Shown: positions 18,672 to 26,147 of the stretch, piece by piece
How the letters are laid out: each line of letters opens with the position of its first letter
Numbering within the stretch: position 1 is the stretch's first letter
Source: Roseomonas sp. KE0001
GTDB taxonomy: Bacteria > Pseudomonadota > Alphaproteobacteria > Acetobacterales > Acetobacteraceae
Assembly: GCF_016107285.1 (NCBI RefSeq)
Contig: NZ_RCVQ01000003.1
Coordinates: 310,001-374,000 of the forward strand
Direction of reading: 5' to 3'
DNA: 64,000 nt
Notes under the pieces: model-generated
What the model was told of the DNA's origin: nothing
The model's database searches: none
What the model saw: only the letters and a program-made list of their open reading frames with translations
Program-made: the position numbers and the translations under genes

Positions 18672-19106
18672 ATGGCCACCGCCCCCCGCAGCACCACTGC
18701 CGTCTATGCCTCGATGCGCCGTGCCGAGCCCTTCCGCAGCGCGGAGGAAGCCTGGATCTGGACCATGGCCGCGCTGGTGGCGCGCCGCGACGGCGCGCGC
18801 ATCGTCGCCGGCGCCGGCCGGGCGCTTCGCCCCTGCGAGCCCGACGACGTGGTGAAATGCCTCGACCGCCTCTACCGCCAGCGCCGCATCGATCTCGTGC
18901 ATGCCCGCATCCTGCGGATCTGGGGCGAGCGGGGCGAGGCGCCGAATCCCCGCTACGCGCGCGAGAAGAACGACTGGCGCATCTGGACCGAGGCGCTGCG
19001 CCGCCTGGAATGGCCGCTGCGGATGAAGGGCATCGTCGAGGGTCCGGGGATGGACCTGACCGAGGAGGCAGTGGTGGTGGAGTGGCCGCTGCGGACCCCG
19101 GCGTGA
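18672..19106 (+). CDS. Conserved hypothetical protein, first gene of phage-like cassette
   Basis: 144-residue basic protein with no domain I can name. It reads AEEAWIWTMAALVARRDGARI, CEPDDVVKCLDRLYRQRRID and ARILRIWGERG, a helix-rich pattern reminiscent of small alphaproteobacterial proteins found near phage genes and which could bind nucleic acid. ATG 18672 is used; a TTG at 18657 would add five residues. Its stop overlaps the GTG of the next gene, so the two are co-translated. It follows the palindromic operator and is the gene most directly exposed to control by the S24 repressor. Confidence 0.7.
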   Translation: MATAPRSTTAVYASMRRAEPFRSAEEAWIWTMAALVARRDGARIVAGAGRALRPCEPDDVVKCLDRLYRQRRIDLVHARILRIWGERGEAPNPRYAREKNDWRIWTEALRRLEWPLRMKGIVEGPGMDLTEEAVVVEWPLRTPA

Positions 19107-19570
19107 CGCCTCGCCCTGCTCTCGGGGCGCGCCTTTCGCCACGCCACGCCCTGGCCGAGCCGCAGAGGGTCTGGATCGGATTCGGCGGCCAGGCGGATCA
19201 GGGCTGGCTGCGGCTGCTGCGCCCCGGCTTCCGGCATTGCTTCGCCGCCCTTCACGACGAGCAGGGCTGGACCGTGGTTGAGCCGTTGTCCGGACGTCTG
19301 CTGGTGACGCGGCCGGGCGTGCCGGCGGCCTTCGACCTGCCAGGCTTCTATCGCCGTGCCGGACTGACCATTCGCGGACCCTTCACCCCCGGCCCGGCCC
19401 GGGGCCGCTGGCTGCCGCCCCTGACGCCTTATTCCTGCGTCGCGGTGTGCCGTGGACTGCTGGGCGCCGGCGCGCCCTTCGCCATCACGCCGCACGGGCT
19501 CGACCGGGCGCTGCGGGGCGCCCAAGAAAATAGGAATAAAGTCGTTGACATGCTGAAATCCGTCCTGTAG
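19103..19570 (+). CDS. Phage-associated protein of unknown function with Cys and His motif
   Basis: 155 residues from a GTG that overlaps the stop of the previous gene. The recognisable part is the C-terminal half: LTPYSCVAVCRGLLG followed by ITPHGLDRALR. This Cys...TPxxL pattern recalls small podovirus-module proteins that carry a CV-x-x-LG-x-TP motif; a papain-like fold is conceivable because a single Cys and a downstream His are both conserved in that pattern. Function is not established. The last bases contain the promoter for the structural operon (19545-19573), so the gene end doubles as regulatory DNA. Confidence 0.65.
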   Translation: MTPRPALGARLSPRHALAEPQRVWIGFGGQADQGWLRLLRPGFRHCFAALHDEQGWTVVEPLSGRLLVTRPGVPAAFDLPGFYRRAGLTIRGPFTPGPARGRWLPPLTPYSCVAVCRGLLGAGAPFAITPHGLDRALRGAQENRNKVVDMLKSVL

Positions 19571-19573
19571 AAC
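19545..19573 (+). promoter_or_regulatory. Promoter candidate for the structural operon
   Basis: TTGACA (19545-19550), 17-base spacer, TAGAAC (19568-19573). Transcription would start near 19580 and run through a 140-base leader to the gene at 19720. An AATAGG box (19529-19534), like those near the S24 regulator, lies just upstream. Confidence 0.65.
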
Positions 19574-19635
19574 CCTCCTTGTCAACGGGCGAGCTGCGTC
19601 CGGCGACATCCTCCCCGATCCCCCTCCGAGACTGC

Positions 19636-19677
19636 GCGGGCCCCGCCGGACACTTCCGGCGGGGCCCGCGGCGTTTT
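19636..19677 (+). terminator. Leader hairpin, possible attenuator of the structural operon
   Basis: Perfect 15-bp stem (19636-19650 with 19655-19669) and CACT loop, followed after GGCG by TTTT (19674-19677). It stands between the promoter at 19545 and the first structural gene at 19720, so it would stop most transcripts unless antitermination occurs. Alternatively it simply ends the upstream two-gene message. Confidence 0.7.
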
Positions 19678-19719
19678 GGGCACCCGATCGGGCCCGACCC
19701 GCAGAAGGAGACGACCCGC

Positions 19720-19953
19720 ATGGGTGGCCTGTTCCGAGCCCCGAAGCCGGTGGTGGTCACCGCGGCCCAGACGGTGGCGACCCCGACGAACGCCACGCCC
19801 GATTCCGAGGCGGCGGCGCAGACCGCGCGGCTGGAGAGCCGGGAACGCTCCCGCCGCGGCCTGCCCGGCACCATCGCCACCTCCGCCCGCGGCGTGCTGG
19901 ACGCCGCGCCGAGCGGCCTGGCCGGCTCGCGCAAGACCCTGCTCGGAGAATGA
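19720..19953 (+). CDS. Small phage protein preceding the portal gene
   Basis: 77-residue protein beginning MGGLFRAPKPVVV with a low-complexity Ala/Thr/Pro stretch, then a basic Arg-rich helix (ARLESRERSRRGLPGTIATS) and a conserved-looking end GSRKTLLGE. Small proteins of this architecture sit just before portal genes in several podovirus-type modules; their role in the particle is unknown. A GAAGGAG ribosome-binding site at 19704-19710 supports ATG 19720 rather than the longer frame from 19579. The stop overlaps the portal start (ATGA). Confidence 0.72.
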   Translation: MGGLFRAPKPVVVTAAQTVATPTNATPDSEAAAQTARLESRERSRRGLPGTIATSARGVLDAAPSGLAGSRKTLLGE

Positions 19954-21374
19954 GCCGCATGACCCCCGAAACCGTCCTGGCGCGGCAGGCGGCGGCGCTC
20001 GACCGCCGCCGCCCCTGGGAGAGCCTGTGGCAGGACTGCTACGACCATGTCCTCTCCGGCACGCCCGGCAGCGGCGGCCCCGCCCTCTACGACGCCACGG
20101 CGGCGGACGCGGCGGAGCAACTGGCCTCCAGCCTGATGGCGGAGCTGACCCCGCCCTGGTCGCGCTGGTTCGGCCTGGCGCCGTCACGCGCCCTGGCCGA
20201 AGGGCCCGATGCGCTGGCCGCCGCCGAGGCGCTGGAGGCCGCGGCCGAGACGCTGCAGGGCCACCTCGACCGCTCCAACTTCGCGCTCGAGATGCATCAG
20301 GCGCTGCTCGACGTCGTGGTCGCCGGAACCGGCGTGCTGCTGGTCGAGGAGGCGCCCCCGGGCGAGGCCTCCGCCCTGCGCTTCACCGCAGTGCCGCTGC
20401 GCGAGGCGGTGCTGGAGGAGGGGCAGGGCGGCCGGCTGGACACGGTGTTCCGCGCCGTCTCCCTCGATGCCGCGGCGATCGCGGCGCGCTACCCGGGCGC
20501 CCCCCTGCCACCGGCGCTGACCGCCGCGGGGGACGGGCCGGCGCGGGCGTACCGCGTGGTCGAGGCGGTCTGGCCGGAGCGGACCGGCAGCGGCTTCCTC
20601 GCTGTGCTGGACCTCGACGGCGCCGCCCTGCCGCTCGCCGCCGGTCGCTTCCTGGACAGCCCCTTCATCGCCTTCCGCTGGATGAAGGCGCCGGGCGAGA
20701 GCTACGGCCGCGGCCCGGTGATGAAGGCGCTGCCCGATATCCGCACCGCCAACAAGGTGGTGGAGCTGGTGCTGAAGAACGCCTCCATCGCCGCCACCGG
20801 CATCTGGCAGGCGGAGGATGACGGCGTGCTGAACCCGGCCACGGTGCGGCTGGTGCCGGGCGCCATCATTCCCAAGGCGCCGGGCTCCTCCGGGCTGACG
20901 CCGCTCGCCGCGCCGGGCAATTTCGATGTCTCGCAACTGGTGCTGGACGATCTTCGCGCCCGCATCCGGTCCGCCCTCCTGGCTGACCGGCTGACGGCGC
21001 CGAGGGGCGCGCAGATGACGGCGACCGAGGTGCTGGAGCGCAGCGCCGAGACGGCCCGCCTGCTGGGCGCCACCTACGGGCGGCTGCAGGCCGAGCTGCT
21101 GACGCCGCTCGTCGCCCGCTGCCTGAGCATCCTGCGGCGGCGCGGCGAGGTGCCGCCGCTGCTGCTGGACGGGCGGGAGGTGCGCCTGACCTACCAGTCA
21201 CCGCTCGCCCGCGTGCAGGGCCGCGCCGACGCGGCCAACACGCTGCTCTTCCTGCAGGCCGCCGCGCAGCTCGGCCCGCAGGCGGTGGCGCAGCTGGACA
21301 TCCCGGCCGCCACCCGCCACCTGGCCCGCGTGCTCGCCGCGCCGGCCGGAATCCTGAACCCCGTCGAGGAATGA
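19950..21374 (+). CDS. Phage portal (head-to-tail connector) protein
   Basis: 474 residues, matching the podovirus head-to-tail connecting protein family (T7 gp8 type, typically 500-550). Visible family features are the N-terminal RPWESLWQDCYDHV segment, SLMAELTPPWSRWFGL, the GTGVLLVEE segment, SFIAFRW-like region with GESYGRGPVMKALPDI, and the MTATEVLER motif near residue 355. The portal dodecamer would form the DNA entry channel and bind the terminase. Start ATG 19950 overlaps the preceding stop; ATG 19959 is an alternative. It also overlaps the scaffold gene by four bases. Confidence 0.93.
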   Translation: MSRMTPETVLARQAAALDRRRPWESLWQDCYDHVLSGTPGSGGPALYDATAADAAEQLASSLMAELTPPWSRWFGLAPSRALAEGPDALAAAEALEAAAETLQGHLDRSNFALEMHQALLDVVVAGTGVLLVEEAPPGEASALRFTAVPLREAVLEEGQGGRLDTVFRAVSLDAAAIAARYPGAPLPPALTAAGDGPARAYRVVEAVWPERTGSGFLAVLDLDGAALPLAAGRFLDSPFIAFRWMKAPGESYGRGPVMKALPDIRTANKVVELVLKNASIAATGIWQAEDDGVLNPATVRLVPGAIIPKAPGSSGLTPLAAPGNFDVSQLVLDDLRARIRSALLADRLTAPRGAQMTATEVLERSAETARLLGATYGRLQAELLTPLVARCLSILRRRGEVPPLLLDGREVRLTYQSPLARVQGRADAANTLLFLQAAAQLGPQAVAQLDIPAATRHLARVLAAPAGILNPVEE

Positions 21375-22123
21375 CAGAGCGCATGTCCGAGAATCTGCTG
21401 GAAGCCGCGCTGGAGGGTGAGGACGCCTCCCACCCGGAGGGGATCCCAGAGGGGATCCCGGAGAAGTTCCGGGACGCCGAGACCGGCAAGCTGCGCGTCG
21501 ATGCGCTGCTGAAGTCCTATCTGGAGCTGGAGAAGCGGCTGTCGCAGCGCTTCGCCCCGCCCGGTCCCGAAGCTCCGGAGGAGGAGCGGGCGCGGTTCCG
21601 CCGTGCCCTCGGCGTGCCCGACAGCCCCGAGGACTACAGCATCGAGCCGAAGCACGCGGCCTGCGGGCCGGATGCGGGGGTGAACCGCCGCCTGCACGAG
21701 GCCGGCTTCACCTGCGAGCAGGTGCAGCTGGTCTATGACCTGGCGGCCGAGCGCCTGCTGCCGCTGATCGCCGAGGCGGCGGCGGATTACGAGGCGCAGA
21801 AGCAGATGGCGAAGCTGGCGCAGGACTTCGGCGGCGAGGAGCAGTTCCGCCGGATCGCGCCGCAGATCGCCGCCTGGGGCCGCGCCAACCTGGCGCCGCC
21901 GGTCTACGAGGCGCTCTCCACCACCGCCGAGGGCGTGCTGGCCCTGCACCGCATGATGGAGAAGGGCGAGCCCAGCCTGGCGCGCGGCGCCGCCGCCACC
22001 GAGGCGATGGACGAGAAGGCATTGCGCGAGATGATGCGTGACCCGCGCTACTGGCGCTCGCGCGAGCCGGAATACGTCAAGCGCGTGACGGACGGCTTCC
22101 GGCGCCTCTTCGGCCAGGGCTGA
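21371..22123 (+). CDS. Phage scaffolding (capsid assembly) protein candidate
   Basis: 250-residue acidic, helix-rich protein directly between portal and capsid, the place of T7 gp9 scaffold. It carries a short tandem motif GIPEGIPE near residue 25, then VDALLKSYLELEKRLSQRF, a segment typical of phage capsid-assembly proteins, a VPDSPEDY motif and an Arg/Lys-rich C-terminus that would contact the capsid shell. Start 21371 overlaps the portal stop; ATG 21383 is an alternative. Identification rests on position and general features more than on catalytic motifs. Confidence 0.75.
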   Translation: MTERMSENLLEAALEGEDASHPEGIPEGIPEKFRDAETGKLRVDALLKSYLELEKRLSQRFAPPGPEAPEEERARFRRALGVPDSPEDYSIEPKHAACGPDAGVNRRLHEAGFTCEQVQLVYDLAAERLLPLIAEAAADYEAQKQMAKLAQDFGGEEQFRRIAPQIAAWGRANLAPPVYEALSTTAEGVLALHRMMEKGEPSLARGAAATEAMDEKALREMMRDPRYWRSREPEYVKRVTDGFRRLFGQG

Positions 22124-22144
22124 GCGCCCGCGCCTTCCCCGAGA

Positions 22145-22160
22145 TTCCGCCGGTGCGGAA
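22145..22160 (+). other. Hairpin in the gap before the capsid gene
   Basis: TTCCGC-CGGT-GCGGAA, a perfect 6-bp stem with a tetraloop, in the 157-bp gap at 22124-22280, the longest noncoding stretch inside the structural operon. It could be an RNA-processing or stability element that raises capsid expression. No good promoter was seen. Confidence 0.35.
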
Positions 22161-22280
22161 CCCGTCGCCCGCAGGGCGCCGGGCGCATCGGCGTGCCCGC
22201 CGCGCCGGCCCCCTGACCGGCCAACCGACGCGCGCGGGCGGCTGCCCCCGAACCCAGATTCCCTCCTGAAGGATATCGGC

Positions 22281-23114
22281 ATGTCCGCTTCCATCGACCA
22301 GGTCTTCGCGAAGCAGTTCCAGTCCGAGGTGCACGCCGCGTATCAGCGGCAGGGCAGCAAGCTGCGCCCGACCGTGCGCAGCAAGACCGACATTCGCGGC
22401 GCCTCGACCATCTTCCCGATCGTCGGCCGCGGCACGGCGGCGGCGAAGGCGCGCAACGGCGCCGTGCCGGTGATGAACCTGGCGCATTCCAACGTCGAGT
22501 GCTTCCTGCAGGACTACTATGCCGGCGAGTGGATCGACCGCCTCGACGAGCTGAAGACGAATGTGGACGAGCGCCAGGTCGTCGCCAATGCCGGCGCCTA
22601 CGCGCTCGGCCGCAAGACCGACGAGCTGATCATCGCCGCCCTCGACACCGCGACGCAGGAAGCCGTGGGCACCGCGCCGGGCACCGGGGACACCGACGGC
22701 CTGACCAAGGCCAAGGTGCTGATGGCCTTCGAGATGCTGGGCGCGGCCGACGTGCCGGATGACGGCAACCGCTTCGCCATCGTCGGCTGGAAGCAGTGGA
22801 GCCAGCTGCTGCAGATCGAGGAGTTCGCCAATGCCAACTATGTCGGCGACGACGAGCTGCCCTGGAAGGGCACGCAGGTGAAGCGCTGGCTCGGCGCCAC
22901 CTGGATGCCGCATTCCGGACTGACCAGGAGCGGCAGCCTCCGCTTCTGCTACTTCTACCACAAGACGGCGGTCGGTCACGCCGTGGCCCAGGACATCGCC
23001 ACGGACATCACCTGGCATGGCGATCATGCCGCGTACTTCGTCAACAACATGATGAGCCAGGGCTCGGTGCTGATCGACCAGGCCGGCGTCGTGCGGATGC
23101 GCGCCGCCGAGTAA
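22281..23114 (+). CDS. Phage major capsid protein
   Basis: 277 residues, matching capsid proteins of the Phage_capsid_2 type found in podovirus-like elements. The N-terminus (IDQVFAKQFQSEV) and the segment SKTDIRGASTIFPIVGRG are followed by LDELKTNVDERQVVANAGAYALGRKTDELII, which resembles the HK97-fold spine-helix region, and by WKGTQVKRWLGATW in the axial domain. It is shorter than T7 gp10 (345 residues). A CTGAAGGAT ribosome-binding region lies before the ATG. Neighbouring scaffold and tail-tube genes confirm the role. Confidence 0.9.
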   Translation: MSASIDQVFAKQFQSEVHAAYQRQGSKLRPTVRSKTDIRGASTIFPIVGRGTAAAKARNGAVPVMNLAHSNVECFLQDYYAGEWIDRLDELKTNVDERQVVANAGAYALGRKTDELIIAALDTATQEAVGTAPGTGDTDGLTKAKVLMAFEMLGAADVPDDGNRFAIVGWKQWSQLLQIEEFANANYVGDDELPWKGTQVKRWLGATWMPHSGLTRSGSLRFCYFYHKTAVGHAVAQDIATDITWHGDHAAYFVNNMMSQGSVLIDQAGVVRMRAAE

Positions 23115-23187
23115 GCACCGCCGGCCGGGGAGGCGGATGCCGCCCCGGCCATCACCGCACCCCCGCCCCACCAGGAGGTTTCGACCG

Positions 23188-23757
23188 ATGGCGCTCTCCG
23201 CCCTCGTCCTCTGCTCGCGCGCGCTGCTCAAGATCGGCGCGCAGCCCATCGCCTCGCTCGACGAGGGCACCGCCGAGGCGGAGGTTGCGGCCAACCTCTA
23301 TCCAGCGGCGCGGGACACGCTGCTCTCGGCCTATCCCTGGTCCTTCGCGACCGGGCAGATGGAACTGCCGCGCCTGCTCGCCACGCCGCACGCCGACTTC
23401 GCCTTCGCCTACCAGCTCCCGGCCGACTTCCTGCGCGTGCTTTCGGCCGGCGGGGAGGGGCGGGGCAGCGGCCTGGTCTACCGGCTGCACGAGAGCCGCC
23501 TGCACACCGACGCGCCGCGCGTCACCTTGACCTACCTGTTCCGGCCGGCGGAATCCGAGTTCCCGCCGTTCTTCGCCGCCGCGCTGGTCACGCGGCTGGC
23601 GGCGGAGTTCTGCATTCCGCTGACCGAGAGCACCTCGCGCGCCGAACTTCTGAACCGCCTGGCCGAGAGCGAGTTCCGCAACGCGCGCCTGACCGACAGC
23701 CAGCAGCACACCGCGCGCGCGCTGGAGCACTTCCCCCTGATCGCGGCGCGGGGGTGA
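23188..23757 (+). CDS. Tail tubular protein A (T7 gp11-like)
   Basis: 189 residues. The N-terminal CSRALLKIGAQPI, then LYPAARDTLLSAYPWSFAT and AYQLPADFLRV are typical of tail tubular protein A, the adaptor ring under the portal in podoviruses. T7 gp11 is 196 residues, so length fits. A strong CCAGGAGGTT ribosome-binding site (23171-23180) fixes ATG 23188. It ends four bases before tail tubular protein B. Confidence 0.88.
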   Translation: MALSALVLCSRALLKIGAQPIASLDEGTAEAEVAANLYPAARDTLLSAYPWSFATGQMELPRLLATPHADFAFAYQLPADFLRVLSAGGEGRGSGLVYRLHESRLHTDAPRVTLTYLFRPAESEFPPFFAAALVTRLAAEFCIPLTESTSRAELLNRLAESEFRNARLTDSQQHTARALEHFPLIAARG

Positions 23758-23761
23758 CATC

Positions 23762-25642
23762 ATGGCCGGCGGCCGCAACACCAAGACCAGCTTCACCGCG
23801 GGCGAGCTCGGCGACGAACTCCTGGGCCGCCCGGACATGCGCGCCTACGAGAACGGCGCGCGGCGCCTGCGCAATGTCTTCATCCAGCCGACCGGCGGCG
23901 TCACCCGCCGCCCCGGCCTGCGGCATGTCGCCATGCTGCCTGGCAAGGCACGGCTGATCGCCTTCGAGTTCAACACCGAGCAGACCTATCTGCTGGTGCT
24001 GACGCATCTCCGGCTGCAGGTCTTCATGGACGACGCACCGGTCGCCGAGATCGCCGCGCCCTGGACCGAGGCGATGCTGGACCAGATCGCGCACACGCAG
24101 AGCGCCGACACCCTGCTGCTGGCGCATCCCGAGATGATGCCGCAGCGCCTGACGCGCGGCAGCCACACGGCCTGGAGCCTGGCCGCCTGGGACTGGGTGG
24201 CGCAGCCCTACTTCCGCTACGCCCCGCCCGGCCTGACGCTGGCGCCGAGCGGCACCGGCGGCACCGTGACGCTGACGGCCAGCGCCGCCTTCTTCCAGGC
24301 GGGCCATGTCGGCACGCGGCTGCGGATCGGCGGCCGGCGGATCGTCGTCACGGCCATCGCCTCGCCGGGCGTGGCGACCGCTGTCGTCGAGGAGACGCTG
24401 GCCGCTGCCGCCCCGACGGACGACTGGGACGAGGCGGCCTTCAGCGGCGTGCATGGCTGGCCGGTGACGCTCTGCTTCCATCAGGACCGGCTGGTGATCG
24501 GCGGCTCGCGCGATCTGCCGAACCGCCTATGGCTGTCGCGTTCGGGCGACCTGTTCAACTTCGACCTCGGCACCGGCCTCGACGACCAGGCGATCGAGTT
24601 CGCGCTGCTCTCGGACCAGGTGAACGCCATCCGCGCCGTCTTCTCCGGGCGGCACCTGCAGGTCTTCACCTCCGGCGCCGAATGGATGGTGACGGGCGAT
24701 CCGATGACGCCGGCCTCGATCCAGCTGCACCGGCAGACGCGCATCGGCTCCCCCATCGCCCGCATCATTCCGCCGGTCGATGTCGATGGCAGCACGATCT
24801 TCATCGGCCGCTCCGGCCAGGCGGTGCATGAATACGCCTATACCGATGTCCAGCAGGCCTATCAGGCGAACGACCTGGCGCTGGTCGCGCGGCACCTGGT
24901 GCAGGAGCCGGTCTCGATGGTCTACGACCAGACGCGGCGCCTGCTGCACGTCGCGATGGCCGAGGGCTGGCTGGCGACGCTGACGCTCTACCGCACGGAG
25001 CTGGTCACGGCCTGGACGCGGCAGGAGACCGCCGGCGCCTTCCGGGCCCTGGCCGAGATCGACGGCACGGTCTGGTGCGCCGTGGAGCGTGACGGCCGCA
25101 TCAGGCTGGAACGCTTCGATCCCGCCATGGCGGTGGATTCCGGCCTGACCGGCGCCAGTGCGACGCCACGGAGGATCTGGTCGGGCCTCGCGCATCTGGA
25201 AGGCCGGAAGGTGCAGGTGGTGGCCGACGGAACGCCGCTGGGCGGCGCGACGGTCGGGGGCGGCGCCGTCACGGTGGAGCCGGAGGCGCAGGCGCTGCAG
25301 GTCGGCCTCGGCTTCGCGCATGTCATCGAGCCGCTGCCGCCGCAGCTCTCCGGCGCGGCAGGGGCGCGCAGCGTGCCCCTGCGCCTGATCTCCGCCACCT
25401 TTCGCCTGCTCGGCACCGCGGCGCTCTCGGTCGATCTCGGAAGCGGCGCGAGGCCGGTGCCCTTTCGCCGGCTGGACACGCCGATGCTCGACGCGGCGCC
25501 GCCGCCCTTCACCGGCGACGTCACCCTGCGCGGCCTGGGCTGGCAGCGTGACGCCCTGCGGCCGCTCTGGCGGATCGAGGGCGAGACACCGCTGCCCCTG
25601 ACGCTGCTTTCCGTCACCACCGAAACGAGGATGACCGACTGA
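23762..25642 (+). CDS. Tail tubular protein B / phage nozzle protein (T7 gp12-like)
   Basis: 626 residues; T7 gp12 is 794. The beginning KTSFTAGELGDELLGRPDMRAYENGARRL followed by GGVTRRPG is the family hallmark. Later HQDRLVIGGSRDLPNRLWLSRSGD, the FTSGAEWMV region and a beta-rich C-terminus also fit. The protein forms the nozzle of the short podovirus tail. Its stop codon shares a base with the start of the next gene (TGATG), showing translational coupling. Confidence 0.9.
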   Translation: MAGGRNTKTSFTAGELGDELLGRPDMRAYENGARRLRNVFIQPTGGVTRRPGLRHVAMLPGKARLIAFEFNTEQTYLLVLTHLRLQVFMDDAPVAEIAAPWTEAMLDQIAHTQSADTLLLAHPEMMPQRLTRGSHTAWSLAAWDWVAQPYFRYAPPGLTLAPSGTGGTVTLTASAAFFQAGHVGTRLRIGGRRIVVTAIASPGVATAVVEETLAAAAPTDDWDEAAFSGVHGWPVTLCFHQDRLVIGGSRDLPNRLWLSRSGDLFNFDLGTGLDDQAIEFALLSDQVNAIRAVFSGRHLQVFTSGAEWMVTGDPMTPASIQLHRQTRIGSPIARIIPPVDVDGSTIFIGRSGQAVHEYAYTDVQQAYQANDLALVARHLVQEPVSMVYDQTRRLLHVAMAEGWLATLTLYRTELVTAWTRQETAGAFRALAEIDGTVWCAVERDGRIRLERFDPAMAVDSGLTGASATPRRIWSGLAHLEGRKVQVVADGTPLGGATVGGGAVTVEPEAQALQVGLGFAHVIEPLPPQLSGAAGARSVPLRLISATFRLLGTAALSVDLGSGARPVPFRRLDTPMLDAAPPPFTGDVTLRGLGWQRDALRPLWRIEGETPLPLTLLSVTTETRMTD

Positions 25643-26082
25643 TGGCACAGCTCGCTCCGATCGCCACGCTCGTCGGCACCGGCGCCTCGCTCTATGGCAC
25701 GGTGCGGCAGGGCCAGGCACAGGCCGCGCAGGCCAAGGCGCAGCAGCAGCAGGAGGCGGAGGGCCTGGCCCTGCGGCAGCAGCAGCTCGCGGTCCAGCAG
25801 GAGAGCGAGGCACGCGCGCGGGCCGACCGGCTGGAGCGCACCACGGCGGCCACGCGCGCGCGGCTGGCCGCCTCCGGCGTCAACCCGGACCAGGGATCGG
25901 CAGCCGCCATCACGACCGGGCTGGAACGGGATGCGGCGGAGGCTGCGGCGGACAGCAACGAGCAGTTCGCCACCCGCATGGCCGCCGGCCGCAGCTCGCT
26001 GCTGAACGCCGACGGCTCGCTGACCACCTGGCTGCGCGCCGGCAACGGCTTCAGCGGCGCACTCCGCTCCCTGCTGGAGTAG
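25642..26082 (+). CDS. Small internal virion protein candidate
   Basis: 146 residues with a glycine-containing hydrophobic start (LAPIATLVGTGASLYG), then a Gln/Ala-rich coiled coil and the segment [20 protein letters not shown] seen in phage internal or ejection proteins (T7 gp14 type, 196 residues). T7-like phages then encode two large core proteins (gp15, gp16); here the next gene is already the tail spike. Whether this single small protein can replace the ejection core is unknown. Start is coupled to the preceding stop. Confidence 0.68.
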   Translation: MAQLAPIATLVGTGASLYGTVRQGQAQAAQAKAQQQQEAEGLALRQQQLAVQQESEARARADRLERTTAATRARLAASGVNPDQGSAAAITTGLERDAAEAAADSNEQFATRMAAGRSSLLNADGSLTTWLRAGNGFSGALRSLLE

Positions 26083-26147
26083 GGCGGCTCCGGCTCGCGC
26101 CGATGCGGCCCGGCCGCTCCCTTCCCCCCTTTCCAAGAGAGACCCGC

